DNA of 64,000 nucleotides from Selaginella moellendorffii. Taxonomy: Eukaryota; Streptophyta; Lycopodiopsida; Selaginellales; Selaginellaceae. Location: the NCBI RefSeq assembly GCF_000143415.4, contig NW_003314285.1, positions 1,415,729 through 1,479,728 on the forward strand, given 5' to 3'. Shown in pieces: positions 55,073 to 64,000 of this stretch (position 1 is the stretch's first letter; each line of letters begins with the position of its first letter). The notes under the pieces are model-generated. The model saw only the letters and a list, made by a program, of their open reading frames with translations, ran no database searches and was not told the origin of the DNA. The position numbers and the translations under genes were made by a program.

Positions 55073-55540
55073 GTGGTCATGGACGATGCGTACAGAGATT
55101 CGTAGAAAAGCCTCAAATCTTCGTGGGCAACACTTGAATCTCCACAAATGGTCGACCGGATCGAGCTAGAGGGAGATCTTTCCTGCCATCGCCGCGGCTC
55201 TTCGCAATGGTTCTCCTGGGACTCTGGATGGACATCGGCCAGCCCAGGCTACGCTTGTACGCTGAGTCCATCCGCGGCAAATCGCCGGAGAAGCTCTCCA
55301 GCGGCCCTCACGTTGTTGAAAACATGATGATCGACCCCTCGGCGCGGATTGGGTCGGGGGCTTGATAGGGCCCGACGTAGCAGTAGGACCGGATTGCGTG
55401 ATCGAGGAGGGGCGTGAGATTGTCTCGGTGCACGGTGATGCGAGGCGCCCAGATCCGGAAGCACTCGAGCGTGTCCGGGAGTATTATCGGGTGGCACTCG
55501 AATCAAAACCAGCATTTTCAAGCCCGAGATTGTCATGTAG
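55073..55540 (+). pseudogene. GDP-mannose pyrophosphorylase (CYT1/VTC1-type) pseudogene
   Basis: Intronless 3' half of a mannose-1-phosphate guanylyltransferase in mixed frames: VVMDDA, RFVEKPQIFVGN, LLGLWMDIGQP, SPEKLSSGPHVVENMMID, then IGPDVAVGPDCVIEEG and RLSRCTVMRGAQIRKH up to SIIGWHS. The reading then jumps directly to the true C-terminus IKTSIFKPEIVM and a stop at 55540. At least two frame breaks and an internal deletion make it dead. The lack of introns suggests a retrocopy, although no poly(A) tail is obvious. Confidence 0.8.
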
Positions 55541-56113
55541 TAGAGGAAGAACACACACCCGTATTGTGTGGTGATATCATGGTAACTTATAGCGATTTCG
55601 GCATTGGGATTTCAAGGGCTTAAAAAAGGATGCTTTGAGCTGACAGTGAAAGATTCATTGCTTGGAATCAAGTCTCAGAGCAAGAGACACAAACCATGGA
55701 ACTTCTTTGTAGCTGTTAAGCTGTCTGTGTTGTGTCTGCGGACACGGTAGCTCAAGTGAAAGGCCAAAGAGAAATAACGAAGTTCTTGACCCAATTTTTT
55801 ATTTTTTAAAATCTTTTTATCTTGTTTTGGTTTTTTCTGGTAGTACTAAGCTGTTGACAGCTTCTTTCAAAATCACAGCTTCACCATAAGCCTGTGTGAG
55901 TATGAAAAGATCATCGTGAAAGACAGGGACAGCGACGGGGCTGAAGACGCAGATGTCGTTGCAGATCCAGCAATCTGAGCAGCATTCCTAAACCTGTCGG
56001 TCTCATGAGGGAGATATATGAAACATTTTGATTTTTGGCAAAAACAAATTGATATTAAATGTTTTTGGGGTCTCATAATTACCTGTTGAAGTTCCCTGAA
56101 TTTCTCCATCCTT
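55541..56113. other. Intergenic region
   Basis: No gene or element recognised. Confidence 0.4.
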
Positions 56114-56440
56114 TTATGGCTTCCTCCATAAAAGAAGCATTGGATTAGCAGCACTATATAACGAAATATGCCCACTATTTTCTACAACGAAATTGGTAAA
56201 GAAAATGCAATGTGGTTGTGGCTGGCAATATATATTTGCAGAAAAAATACCCCATTCATTGTGTCCCAAAAGAACTAAATTTCCATCTTTTTGGAGTGTT
56301 AGTTTACATTCACTTCCACCACCTTTCCCAGCAGTATCACTCCACCATAGTACTTTCCATTCAAATCCATATAACACTAAGTTGCAATCATATTCCAAAA
56401 CTAGTTGGTAAAAGCCATTTGGAGAAATTAGACGACTTCT
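56114..56440 (-). CDS. Bulb-type (GNA-like) lectin fragment
   Basis: Minus-strand frame with LISPNGFYQLVLEYDCNLVLYGFEW then KVLWWSDTAGKGG and CKLTLQKDGNLVLLGHNEWGIF, followed by NSGHISLYSAANPMLLLWRKP and a stop. The QxDxNxVxY sugar-binding pocket is partly kept (LEYDCNLVLY, QKDGNLVLL). There is no start codon in frame. A splice acceptor near 56440 is possible, with upstream exons unlocated. The C-terminal half looks eroded. This may be a partial gene or pseudogene. Confidence 0.5.
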   Translation of the reverse strand, partial: RSRLISPNGFYQLVLEYDCNLVLYGFEWKVLWWSDTAGKGGGSECKLTLQKDGNLVLLGHNEWGIFSANIYCQPQPHCIFFTNFVVENSGHISLYSAANPMLLLWRKP

Positions 56441-57189
56441 CTTGTGACATTGTACAAAAGATCAGCTTGGAGGTTAGGGTTTTTGGTATTGTAATTAATA
56501 TCCTGTATGGGAAGATAGTAAGCTGAATAATCAATCTCTATAATGCCCTTACAAAACCATAAAACCGCATAATCCTTGTAGCCACGAAATCAAAAGCTAG
56601 TCTTAAGATATCACCAGATATTTGCGAAGGTGATGGACGGCTACAACGTCCACTAGTTTCTCTTGTATAGATACCAAGCCTTGAATAGCAATAAAAGTTT
56701 GGAGCAGATGGAAGATTGTGTTCCAGGTAAAATTTCAAGAGAAATTTGTGCTCTAATATTATGCTTGATAATGTCAGCATCAGTAGGACTTATCCTTCTG
56801 GACTATTTGTAGCAATGATTGTAACACTACTGCAATAATTTACTGAGAGTAACAAAAAAAACATCAATTTCCTGATGAACCCCGTTTTCTCGTGATATAT
56901 ATACTTCATAGCTGGCTCTAAAGAAAACCTTTCAATTAATAATGTTTAAATATTTTTTTCTTATACCTGTTGAAGAATTTTCATACTTATTACTAAACGA
57001 AGTGAGACTATTTATAATAATCTTTGTTTGTTATGGGTAGTCAATATATATCATCTCTTACTATGTGTTTTTAGTCAATAAATGACTTATTTTGTAGTAC
57101 TGGATATTCTTTGGATTTAGATATGATTGGATATTCTTATATGATGCATTATGTTTAATTTATAACTGAAGTAAAAGTCTGTTTGGTTA
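56441..57189. other. AT-rich intergenic region
   Basis: No gene recognised; it contains the unresolved 5' side of the bulb-lectin fragment. Confidence 0.4.
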
Positions 57190-57425
57190 TCTTCTATATT
57201 TAGGCTGATAGAGATATCCCAGCTCTCTCAGGTATTACAAAAGTCTGGGAAGGGAATTGCTGTATACCATAGAATCATCAGAGTCTCGGATGCTCATCAG
57301 GTTATCCATGATGGAAGGCTTCAGACAAAACTGATCAACATCAATCAAGCGTGCTTTAGTATGGGAGGGGTCACATTTCTTCTTCAATGGACACAAAATG
57401 TTGTTAAAATACTAATGCCATGGGA
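57190..57425 (+). pseudogene. Neprosin 3' fragment
   Basis: Degenerate copy of the end of the neprosin gene: SGKGIAVYHRIIRVSDAHQVIHDGRL followed by QTKLININQACF. A deletion joins a remnant of exon 5 (gctgatagagatatcc) to exon 6. It sits just before the intact PPR gene, as the intact neprosin gene sits just before the PPR fragment at 54736. Confidence 0.85.
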
Positions 57426-57431
57426 ACTTAA

Positions 57432-59564
57432 ATGAGAGAATGGCGGCATTTGGGGAATCCTTGTCAAATCTTTACCCGATGCATGGGAGTTGCGCCAGTG
57501 AGCCAGGAGGAGCTCTATGGCATCGAGCAGCAGCTGCGATGGGCGGGCAACACTGGAGATTTGGCTCACGGCAGACGGATCCATCGTGTCATTCTTGGCA
57601 CCGGCCTCCGATACAACCGCTTTGTCTCCAATCTCCTCATCCAGATGTACGGCAAGTGCCGGAGCATCAAAGACGCGACCGAAGTCTTCAGATCGATTGC
57701 GCGCCCGGATTTCTACTCGTACAACATCATGATCACTACATTTGCCTTGAACGGGCATCTGGATGACGCCAATGCTCTCTTTCTTTCGATGCCCACCAAG
57801 GACTTGATATCTTGGAACACGGGGTTGGCATTGTATGGAAAATTGGGCCGGCCACACGATGTAAAGCGAATGCTTTTTTTTATGCCCCAACACAGCGTTG
57901 CGTCCTGGACAAGTGTCGTGCATGCATATGCCCGCATTGGGCATCTTGACGAGGCACGAAGAATGTTTGACCGCATCCCTGAGGTCAACACCGTCGCGGC
58001 AAATGTGATGCTCTCGGCATATTCTCAGGCTGGAAGTTACAAGCAGGCGCTATCGCTGTTCCAGAGCATAGACCAACGAGATGTGATTTCGTGGAGTGGG
58101 ATCTTGATGGCATATACCCAAGCTGGCAGCCTACGCGGCGCCAAAAGAATCTTTGATTTGATGCCCAAACGAGACTCTGCAGGGTGGAATATAATGGTCA
58201 CTGCATATGCCCAGAATGGGCATATGTCGGAGGCAAAGGGGCTGTTCCATTCCGTGCCGGAATTGACGATTGTTACGTGGACGGCCATGATTGCTTTGTA
58301 CAGCGAGTGTGGAAACCTCCGAGAGGCATCTTTCATGTTTGATTTAATGCCCAGCAGGAACATTATCAGCTGGAATGCAATCCTAGCCGCACACGCCCAA
58401 GACGAAAATTTCACGCTCCTAAAGTCCACCTTTGATTCCATGCCGGAACGCGATGCCGTTTCGTGGACGACCTTGATACAAGCATACGGGATAAATGCTA
58501 AAGTCTTTCTAGCGGAGAATACGTATAGAAAAATGCCCCTCTGGGATCTAGTCTCAGGGACTGCTCTTTTGGCGGTATATGCCGAGAATAAGGATCCAGA
58601 CAATGCGAGGATGCTATTCGATGAATTGCCGGAGCGCAACCTGCTGACGTGGAACAAAATGGTTGCTGCGGTGGCAGCCAGCACGGAGCCAAAGGCAATC
58701 TCAGACAAGATGCCGGCCTATGACATGGCCACGTGGAACACCATGATTGAGGGATATGGAGGGAGCGGCAACCTTGCTGACGCGGAGGCCTTGTTCCAGA
58801 GCGTGAGACACGTCAGCGACTCGGTGATGTGGACGACAATGCTCCAGGCGTACGCGACATGTGGTGACGTGGAGAGAGCCGAGGGGACGTTCAATGACAT
58901 GGCTGCCAGGGACGGGGTGACGTGGATCGTCATGCTGGCAGCGTACGGCACGAACGCGCGGCTGGCCGAGGCGGTCCGTACGTTTGAGGCGATGCCAAAG
59001 AGAAACGCACTGGCTTGGAACACGATAATGAGCGCTTGCATCACTCACGGCCTGGTGGATCGAGCAGCGGAGATCTTTGCAGCGATGCCGGAGCCCAATC
59101 TCGCGTCCTGGGCCGCGCTTTTTGGAGCTTTCGCTCACGAAGGAAACACCAACTTTGTCATCGAGTTCTACCGGGAGATGAATCTCGCGGGAGAGAAACC
59201 CGACGAGAATGTGTTCTTGAGTATCCTCGCCGCCTTTAGCCACGCCGGGATGATCGACGAGAGCTTGAAACACTTCGAGTTCCTGTCGGATCACGGCCTC
59301 GCGGCGATCAAGGAGCACTACTGCTGCATCGTGGATGTTCTGTCCAGAGCCGGCCAGTTGAAAGAGGCTGAGAAGCTGATAGAGACCATGCCTTTCATTC
59401 CGGATCAATCAGCCCTGGGAGCACTGCTGTGTGCTTGCAAGACGCAGAGTGACATCGAGCGAGGATCGCGAGCAGCGAGGCTCGCGATCGATCTCGAGCC
59501 TGAAAGTTCCTGTGCACCACTGGTGGGAATCGTGAACATCTACTCTGAGAACCCTCTGAGTTAA
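57432..59564 (+). CDS. PLS-class pentatricopeptide repeat protein
   Basis: Intronless, 710 residues. About 17-18 PPR motifs run in tandem, mostly 31-residue S-type units with the pattern SWNxMLxAYAxxGxLxxAxxxFDxMPxRDxV. A typical C-terminal E-like region follows (HYCCIVDVLSRAGQLKEAEKLIETMPF, GALLCACKTQSDIERGSRAARLAIDLEP). It stops without a DYW deaminase domain. Such proteins bind organellar RNA one base per repeat and guide C-to-U editing or processing, recruiting DYW partners in trans. The start ATG lies just after a neprosin remnant. No strong organelle presequence is obvious, so targeting is uncertain. Confidence 0.93.
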   Translation: MREWRHLGNPCQIFTRCMGVAPVSQEELYGIEQQLRWAGNTGDLAHGRRIHRVILGTGLRYNRFVSNLLIQMYGKCRSIKDATEVFRSIARPDFYSYNIMITTFALNGHLDDANALFLSMPTKDLISWNTGLALYGKLGRPHDVKRMLFFMPQHSVASWTSVVHAYARIGHLDEARRMFDRIPEVNTVAANVMLSAYSQAGSYKQALSLFQSIDQRDVISWSGILMAYTQAGSLRGAKRIFDLMPKRDSAGWNIMVTAYAQNGHMSEAKGLFHSVPELTIVTWTAMIALYSECGNLREASFMFDLMPSRNIISWNAILAAHAQDENFTLLKSTFDSMPERDAVSWTTLIQAYGINAKVFLAENTYRKMPLWDLVSGTALLAVYAENKDPDNARMLFDELPERNLLTWNKMVAAVAASTEPKAISDKMPAYDMATWNTMIEGYGGSGNLADAEALFQSVRHVSDSVMWTTMLQAYATCGDVERAEGTFNDMAARDGVTWIVMLAAYGTNARLAEAVRTFEAMPKRNALAWNTIMSACITHGLVDRAAEIFAAMPEPNLASWAALFGAFAHEGNTNFVIEFYREMNLAGEKPDENVFLSILAAFSHAGMIDESLKHFEFLSDHGLAAIKEHYCCIVDVLSRAGQLKEAEKLIETMPFIPDQSALGALLCACKTQSDIERGSRAARLAIDLEPESSCAPLVGIVNIYSENPLS

Positions 59565-59768
59565 ACGAAAAACACACTGACCTCTAGATGATCTTCTAAA
59601 AACTTGGAAGATCTTTACGTTTTCGATCATACAGTAAGTATTCATCTATATCCTGGAAGAACACTGATCATCCAAGAATGTCGATCATATAAAAAGGATC
59701 ATACCTTTCTCGCTGGAAAGAAATCGAAAGAAATCACGAGAGCCCAGGAGAAGGAACGATCAATGCTG

Positions 59769-60131
59769 CTATTTGTTGAGGCCATACTTCTCTTGCATCC
59801 GGGAGAGCTCCTCCTCCTTCTTGCGCTGGTCGTTCTTCTTGGACATCTTGGCCTGCTGGTAGTAGAGAACGATGAGGTACCTGTTGGCGACATTGAATCC
59901 CGAGAGATGATCCACGGCGTTCTTGGCGTCATAGATGTCCTCGTAGACGACAAAGGCGGTGCCGCGCGTGTCCTTGTTGTTCCCCACCCTAATCTGCCGG
60001 ATCGCGCCATACTTGCCGAAGATGTCATACATCTCCTCGGACGAGATGTTGAAGGGCAGATTGCGCACGTACAAGACCCGATTCACCTCCGGCGGAAGCC
60101 GCGTGTTGCCACGCCTCACCAGCGCTGCCAT
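59769..60131 (-). CDS. SF3B6: Splicing factor 3B subunit 6 (SF3B6/p14)
   Basis: Intronless, 120 residues, the family's normal length. One RRM holds RNP2 ([12 protein letters not shown]) and RNP1 (GTAFVVYE), preceded by RLPPEVN and followed by the basic C-terminal helix [20 protein letters not shown]. In the U2 snRNP this subunit binds SF3B1 and contacts the branch-point adenosine. It is divergent from the RKP gene. Confidence 0.97.
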   Translation of the reverse strand: MAALVRRGNTRLPPEVNRVLYVRNLPFNISSEEMYDIFGKYGAIRQIRVGNNKDTRGTAFVVYEDIYDAKNAVDHLSGFNVANRYLIVLYYQQAKMSKKNDQRKKEEELSRMQEKYGLNK

Positions 60132-60687
60132 TGCCCAAGAACCCTAATCCCAGAGCCCTAAAATCTAAAATCTCGTGAAATTTAAGTAGACTTCAAAATG
60201 GCAGTGCCCTAAAAGGCGAGCCCATCGCAGCCGTCCATCGGCCCATGTGCCCACCACGTGGCAGAGAAAACCGTCCACGTCACTTGTCCGGCTGACCTAC
60301 AGCGCTTCGTTCTCGGCTTTGTTATCCAACACATTTGGCTGTGACGCTTCCGGCAGGTGCGGCGCGATTGGCGGCGCTGATGCCGTGCTAGGGTTGCTCA
60401 ATCGGCGCCGAGCCGGGATGCTCCACTCCGATTGGGGCCTCATTCGGCTGTGATCGACCGACACCGAAAAGAGGGGCCAGGGTTTAGGCGCCGGCGCGTC
60501 GCTGCTGCTGGCGCAAGATCTGGATCGTCATCTCCAAAGATTTCCTCGCGAATACCGGTATGGTCGTCCTCGATCCCAGGTAGGGGTTTCTAGCAGGGCA
60601 GGGCAGGGCAGTCGATCGATCGCTGATCGCCTACTTGCGGCTATGGCGGCATTCCTGTGAGCCAAATCGAGCGATCCTCGGGGGATA
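60132..60687. promoter_or_regulatory. Divergent SF3B6/RKP promoter region
   Basis: A 556-bp space between two head-to-head genes. A telo-box (aaccctaa at about 60140-60147) lies directly upstream of the SF3B6 start. The right part (from about 60480) is probably RKP 5' UTR, with a possible donor-like GTAGGGG near 60580. Confidence 0.5.
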
Positions 60688-63600
60688 ATGTCCGCAGATG
60701 GAAATTCCGGGAGAGATCGGCTTCTTTCTCGGATGGGATCCTCAGGGCTGGCTGTTTTGCTCGACAGCGGCAGCAAGGAATCCCTGGTCACAGCTGCGGC
60801 GTGCATGGTAGACGAGTGCACGCGCTCCACGCTCGATCGATCCATCGCGTTCGTCCTAGATTACTCCAGCGAGGGGGTCGAGCAGCAGCCTCGGTTCGTC
60901 GTCGACGATAGCAAGATAGATTCCTCCAGCATCCAGCTCCACCTCCAGTCCCGCCTCGCCGCATTGGGTTCCAGTTCTAGCACCGATGTCTCGGCCAGCT
61001 ACAAGGATGGTGTTTTCATCGAAGGGAGTAGCGACCCTCTCTCGGGGGTCGTCAGGATGGACAAAGGGAGACCCTCTGGAGATATCAAGCTTTCCAAGAG
61101 CTCCTTGTTGCTGGAGAGTCAGGCCATCTTTAGCAGCGCTCGAGCAAACGCTTGCGTGTGGAGGGGGAAGTGGATGTACGAGGTGACCTTGGGCACTGCG
61201 GGGATCCAGCAGCTGGGATGGGCGACCATCTCTTGTCCCTTCACGGACTCCGAAGGCGTTGGAGACGCCAGTGACTCGTATGCTTACGATGGTCGACGAG
61301 TGAAAAAGTGGAGTGGGAAGAGCCAGACGTATGGCGAGCCTTGGGTGGTCGGGGACGTGATCGGCTGCTGCATCGATCTGGAACAGGGGCAGATCTTCTT
61401 CTACCGGAATGGGACGTCGCTGGGGATGGCTTATGACTGTGTGAGGAGGATGGAGGCCAAGCAGGGGTACTATCCGGCTATCTCTCTCTCGCACGGAGAG
61501 CGCTGCGAGCTCAACTTTGGCGGTCGACCTTTTAGATATCCAATCGCGGGGTTCTTGCCGCTGCAAGCACCGCCGGTGGACACTTCTGGCACCAACAAGC
61601 ACGGCTCCGTGATCGTCAAAGCCAAGTATCTGTTTGGATGCTTGCAAAAGCTTGTCCAGCTTGGGAGCCCAGAGGTGGCGGCGGCCATGGCTCCCGCGGA
61701 AAGGCTGCGGAGGTTTACTCCACTTCCTGACGAGCAGTTTCGTGTTGTCGGCACTGAGATCTGCAAGATACTTTGCGAGCTGCTGCAGCAAAGCAGTAAA
61801 GCGGAGTACGTTGTCTGGGGAGCGCTGGTTCCTTTCCTCACGACAACTTACAGGCCTGGAGCACCGCACGACGGTCACAGTGTGGATCGAGCTCTTGACT
61901 TACTGATGCCGATGCTGGGGCAGACTTACTTTGGTACGATCGTTCTTCAGATCATCGAGTGCCTGGCGTATGGGTGCCGGACTTCGCCCCTGGTGTTGGC
62001 CGACTCTCCGTTTAGCGCCTCGTACTCGCATTTGGCACTGGCCTGTCATCTACTTCAGCGTGACGACTTCATGGTCATCTGGTGGAAATCTGACGACTTT
62101 GAGTCCTGCTTGGAGGGGCTGCTGACGAGAAAGGGGCCTAACAAGTGCGACTTGGAGAGCCTTATACCCACCGTATGGTGGCCGGGTTCCCGTGAAGAAC
62201 ATCCTTTTTCGGAGAGCAACATGAGGCAGATCGTCATTGCTTTATCTCGTGCAATATCCAGGGTAAGTCAGTAGCATGCATGGTTTTCTTGCTCCGGAAC
62301 TAACGTGGCCATCACTTTTTTTTTTCTTTTCAGATCGAGGACTTGCACTTCGAGCTGTGTAACCGGCTGGTTGCTTTTGACACGAAGTCGAATGCTACCG
62401 GTTCTATATTCAGAACGTTTTTGCAACACCTTGTTCTGAAGAACCGTGGGGCACACAGAAACATGCCACCGCCGGGTCTCTCCGACAACTCGGTCTTGGT
62501 TTCGGTGTACACTGTACTCTTGCGGTACCTTTCGGAGGGTCTCGACTCGACAGGGGATGGCCATGGAAGCTGCGTGCCGTTCCTGCACAAGGGAGGAAAG
62601 CGCAGCTTTCCGGTATCTCTGTTTGTGAGCTCGGACCCCTGCTTGAACGATTTCGCCCGCCTTGGTGGAACCTACAGCTATCTTACGAAGACATGTCCTC
62701 TCAGCTCAATCGAATGCGAAGAAGTTGAGTGGGAAGAAAGCAGTATGGACAAGCAGGAAACTAGATACGGACACGATGCTGGGTTGAAAAAGCCATGTTG
62801 CTGCATGGACGGTGGTGCAGGTTCCATCGACAGTGGTAACGGTAAGGCTCTATCGAAAGGCTTGGAAACACGCTTCAGTGGCTCCAGTAACAAAGTCAAC
62901 GAGACTACATGTCCTTTGTCGCCAACTGACGCAGAGAGGAGCTATGATGGGGATATGGAAAGCAAGGCTAGCTCCAGTGGAAGGGTCGAGCCTGTTACCA
63001 GCACGTCCTCATTGCTACAGAAGGCCAAGAAGGTGTTCAAGTCGGTAAAGGAGCTGTCATCTGCGGTACGAGAGGAAGAGTTGCTGGATAAGATGGTGTT
63101 GCTCTATCATCTTGGAGTGACTCAGAATTTCAAGCAGGTCTGTTCTTGGTCCTTTTGGTTCTCATTCAAATGCTTTAATGTTTTTGTCTGCAGGCTTCTT
63201 ATCACATGCAGCATCAGATACAACTGATGGCTCAGCTCGATGAGACGGATCGTCAAATCCGTAGCGATAAGACCTCCTCTGAGCAGACAAAGCGCTTGAA
63301 AGAAGCGAGAGGTATATTCAAAGAGGATCTTATTGACTATGTACGACAATGTACCTGGTATTTTGGCTTTCTCCCGAGTATATGTGATTCCATTGCCTTT
63401 ACGATCTTTCCAGTGACAAGTGCTTACAGTGCGTTTCTTTCGCAGGTACCGCGTCTGCTTGCTTTCTAAATGGAAGCAAAGGGGAATGTATGCGACTTGC
63501 ATGTGGGTAGCACAGCTCCTCGTTACGATCAGCAAGAAAGATGCTTGCTTCAGCTATGTTCCAGAGTTTTACATAGAGACACTGGTGAGCATAACATGCT

Positions 63601-64000
63601 TTGACTTCGTGTGAGACTTATTTTGTTGATTCTGTTTTGGTTAGGTGGATTGCTTTCACGCGCTGCGAAGGAGCGACCCGCTTTATGTTCCTCCTTCATC
63701 CCTCCTTCAACATGGCTTGTCGTCGTTCGTAAGTATTTCCTTGTTTCTTTTGGAACAAATTTCTAACGAGAGCCTTCAGGTTACGTTCCTCGTGACACAT
63801 TTTCACGACTCCCGAATAGTGAATGCGGAGATAAGGGATTTTCTCCTCCAGTCTATTTCCGTTCTAGTACAGTTTAAGGAGTATTTAGTAGCTATCGAAG
63901 CTTGCAAGGCAGCAGAGAACACGATGGCTGGCGCTCTTTTATCGGCCTTCGACAACAGGTTTTGGATTCCGGTGTCCAACATCCTGTTGCGCCTTTGTAA
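60688..64000 (+). CDS. RKP: E3 ubiquitin ligase RKP (KPC1-like), 5' part
   Basis: Exons 60688-62262, 62334-63137, 63194-63357, 63446-63584, 63645-63728 and 63780 onward encode more than 1,000 residues so far and run off the window. A SPRY domain (about residues 120-300) reads WRGKWMYEVTLGTAGIQQLGWATISC, VGDVIGCCIDLEQGQIFFYRNG and GYYPAISLSHGERCELNFGG. A KPC1-type middle region with coiled-coil stretches (TDRQIRSDKTSSEQTKRLKEARG) follows. The C-terminal RING is expected beyond the window. Plant RKP and animal KPC1 degrade CDK inhibitors (KRP1, p27) in G1. The start is the first ATG of the long frame; the N-terminus resembles the family (MSADG... then LAVLLDSGS). Confidence 0.93.

Noticed and set aside
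58037-59408. Long minus-strand frames opposite the PPR gene
   Set aside because: Shadow frames of the 710-residue PPR gene, without any domain of their own.
60856-61878. 340-residue minus-strand frame opposite RKP exon 1
   Set aside because: Antisense to the SPRY-coding exon; composition is typical of a shadow frame.

Overview
The window is nuclear DNA of a vascular plant, and everything points to the lycophyte Selaginella (most likely S. moellendorffii). Introns are very short (about 45-90 nt) with GT..AG ends. The genes are plant families (OCTOPUS-like/DUF740, PLATZ, PLS-class PPR, PR-1, jacalin-related lectin, ALG9, RKP, neprosin). GC-rich gene islands alternate with AT-rich repeat deserts. 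This is assignment by gene content and structure, not by database search. Two 100-base runs of N are assembly gaps.

Region 1 (1-20.4 kb) is a 2.5-fold tandem array of a unit of about 8 kb. Each unit begins with a secreted jacalin-related lectin gene (+) facing a PR-1 gene (-). Next come an OCTOPUS-like gene (-), a PP2C fragment (+), an NCL/NCX-type exchanger fragment (-), a possible membrane-protein exon (-), a PPR gene (+) and a 2-oxoglutarate dioxygenase (+). All three lectins and all three PR-1 genes are intact. The dioxygenase is intact only in unit 2, and the OCTOPUS-like gene only in unit 3, which stops there. The other copies carry independent lesions, including a clean 247-bp inversion inside the unit-2 PPR.

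Region 2 (22-40 kb) is a dense, single-copy gene island: UPF0426 chloroplast protein and RID3/IPI3-type WD40 protein (divergent, telo-box promoter), a short Dicer-like protein without helicase, ALG9 mannosyltransferase, a PLAC8 protein, an F-box/kelch-like protein, a decayed TPR-SET gene, an isoflavone-reductase-like reductase, a methylesterase and a PLATZ factor.

Region 3 (40-53.5 kb) is a repeat desert. It holds long-LTR relics, two miniature retrotransposons (TRIMs) whose LTRs carry the 5S rRNA internal promoter (Cassandra type), and a LINE reverse-transcriptase relic split by a third miniature LTR element. Perfect 5-bp target-site duplications flank two of the three small elements.

Region 4 (53.5-64 kb) returns to genes: a short neprosin-domain protein, a partial duplication of the neprosin-PPR junction, an intronless GDP-mannose pyrophosphorylase pseudogene, a bulb-lectin fragment, an intact 710-residue PPR protein, SF3B6 (p14) and the 5' part of the ubiquitin ligase RKP, which runs off the window.

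The strongest leads are the Cassandra-like elements in a lycophyte, the helicase-less Dicer-like gene with a Glu-to-Gln change in RNase IIIb, and the PR-1/lectin array, in which every PR-1 keeps a perfect CAPE-type peptide cleavage motif.
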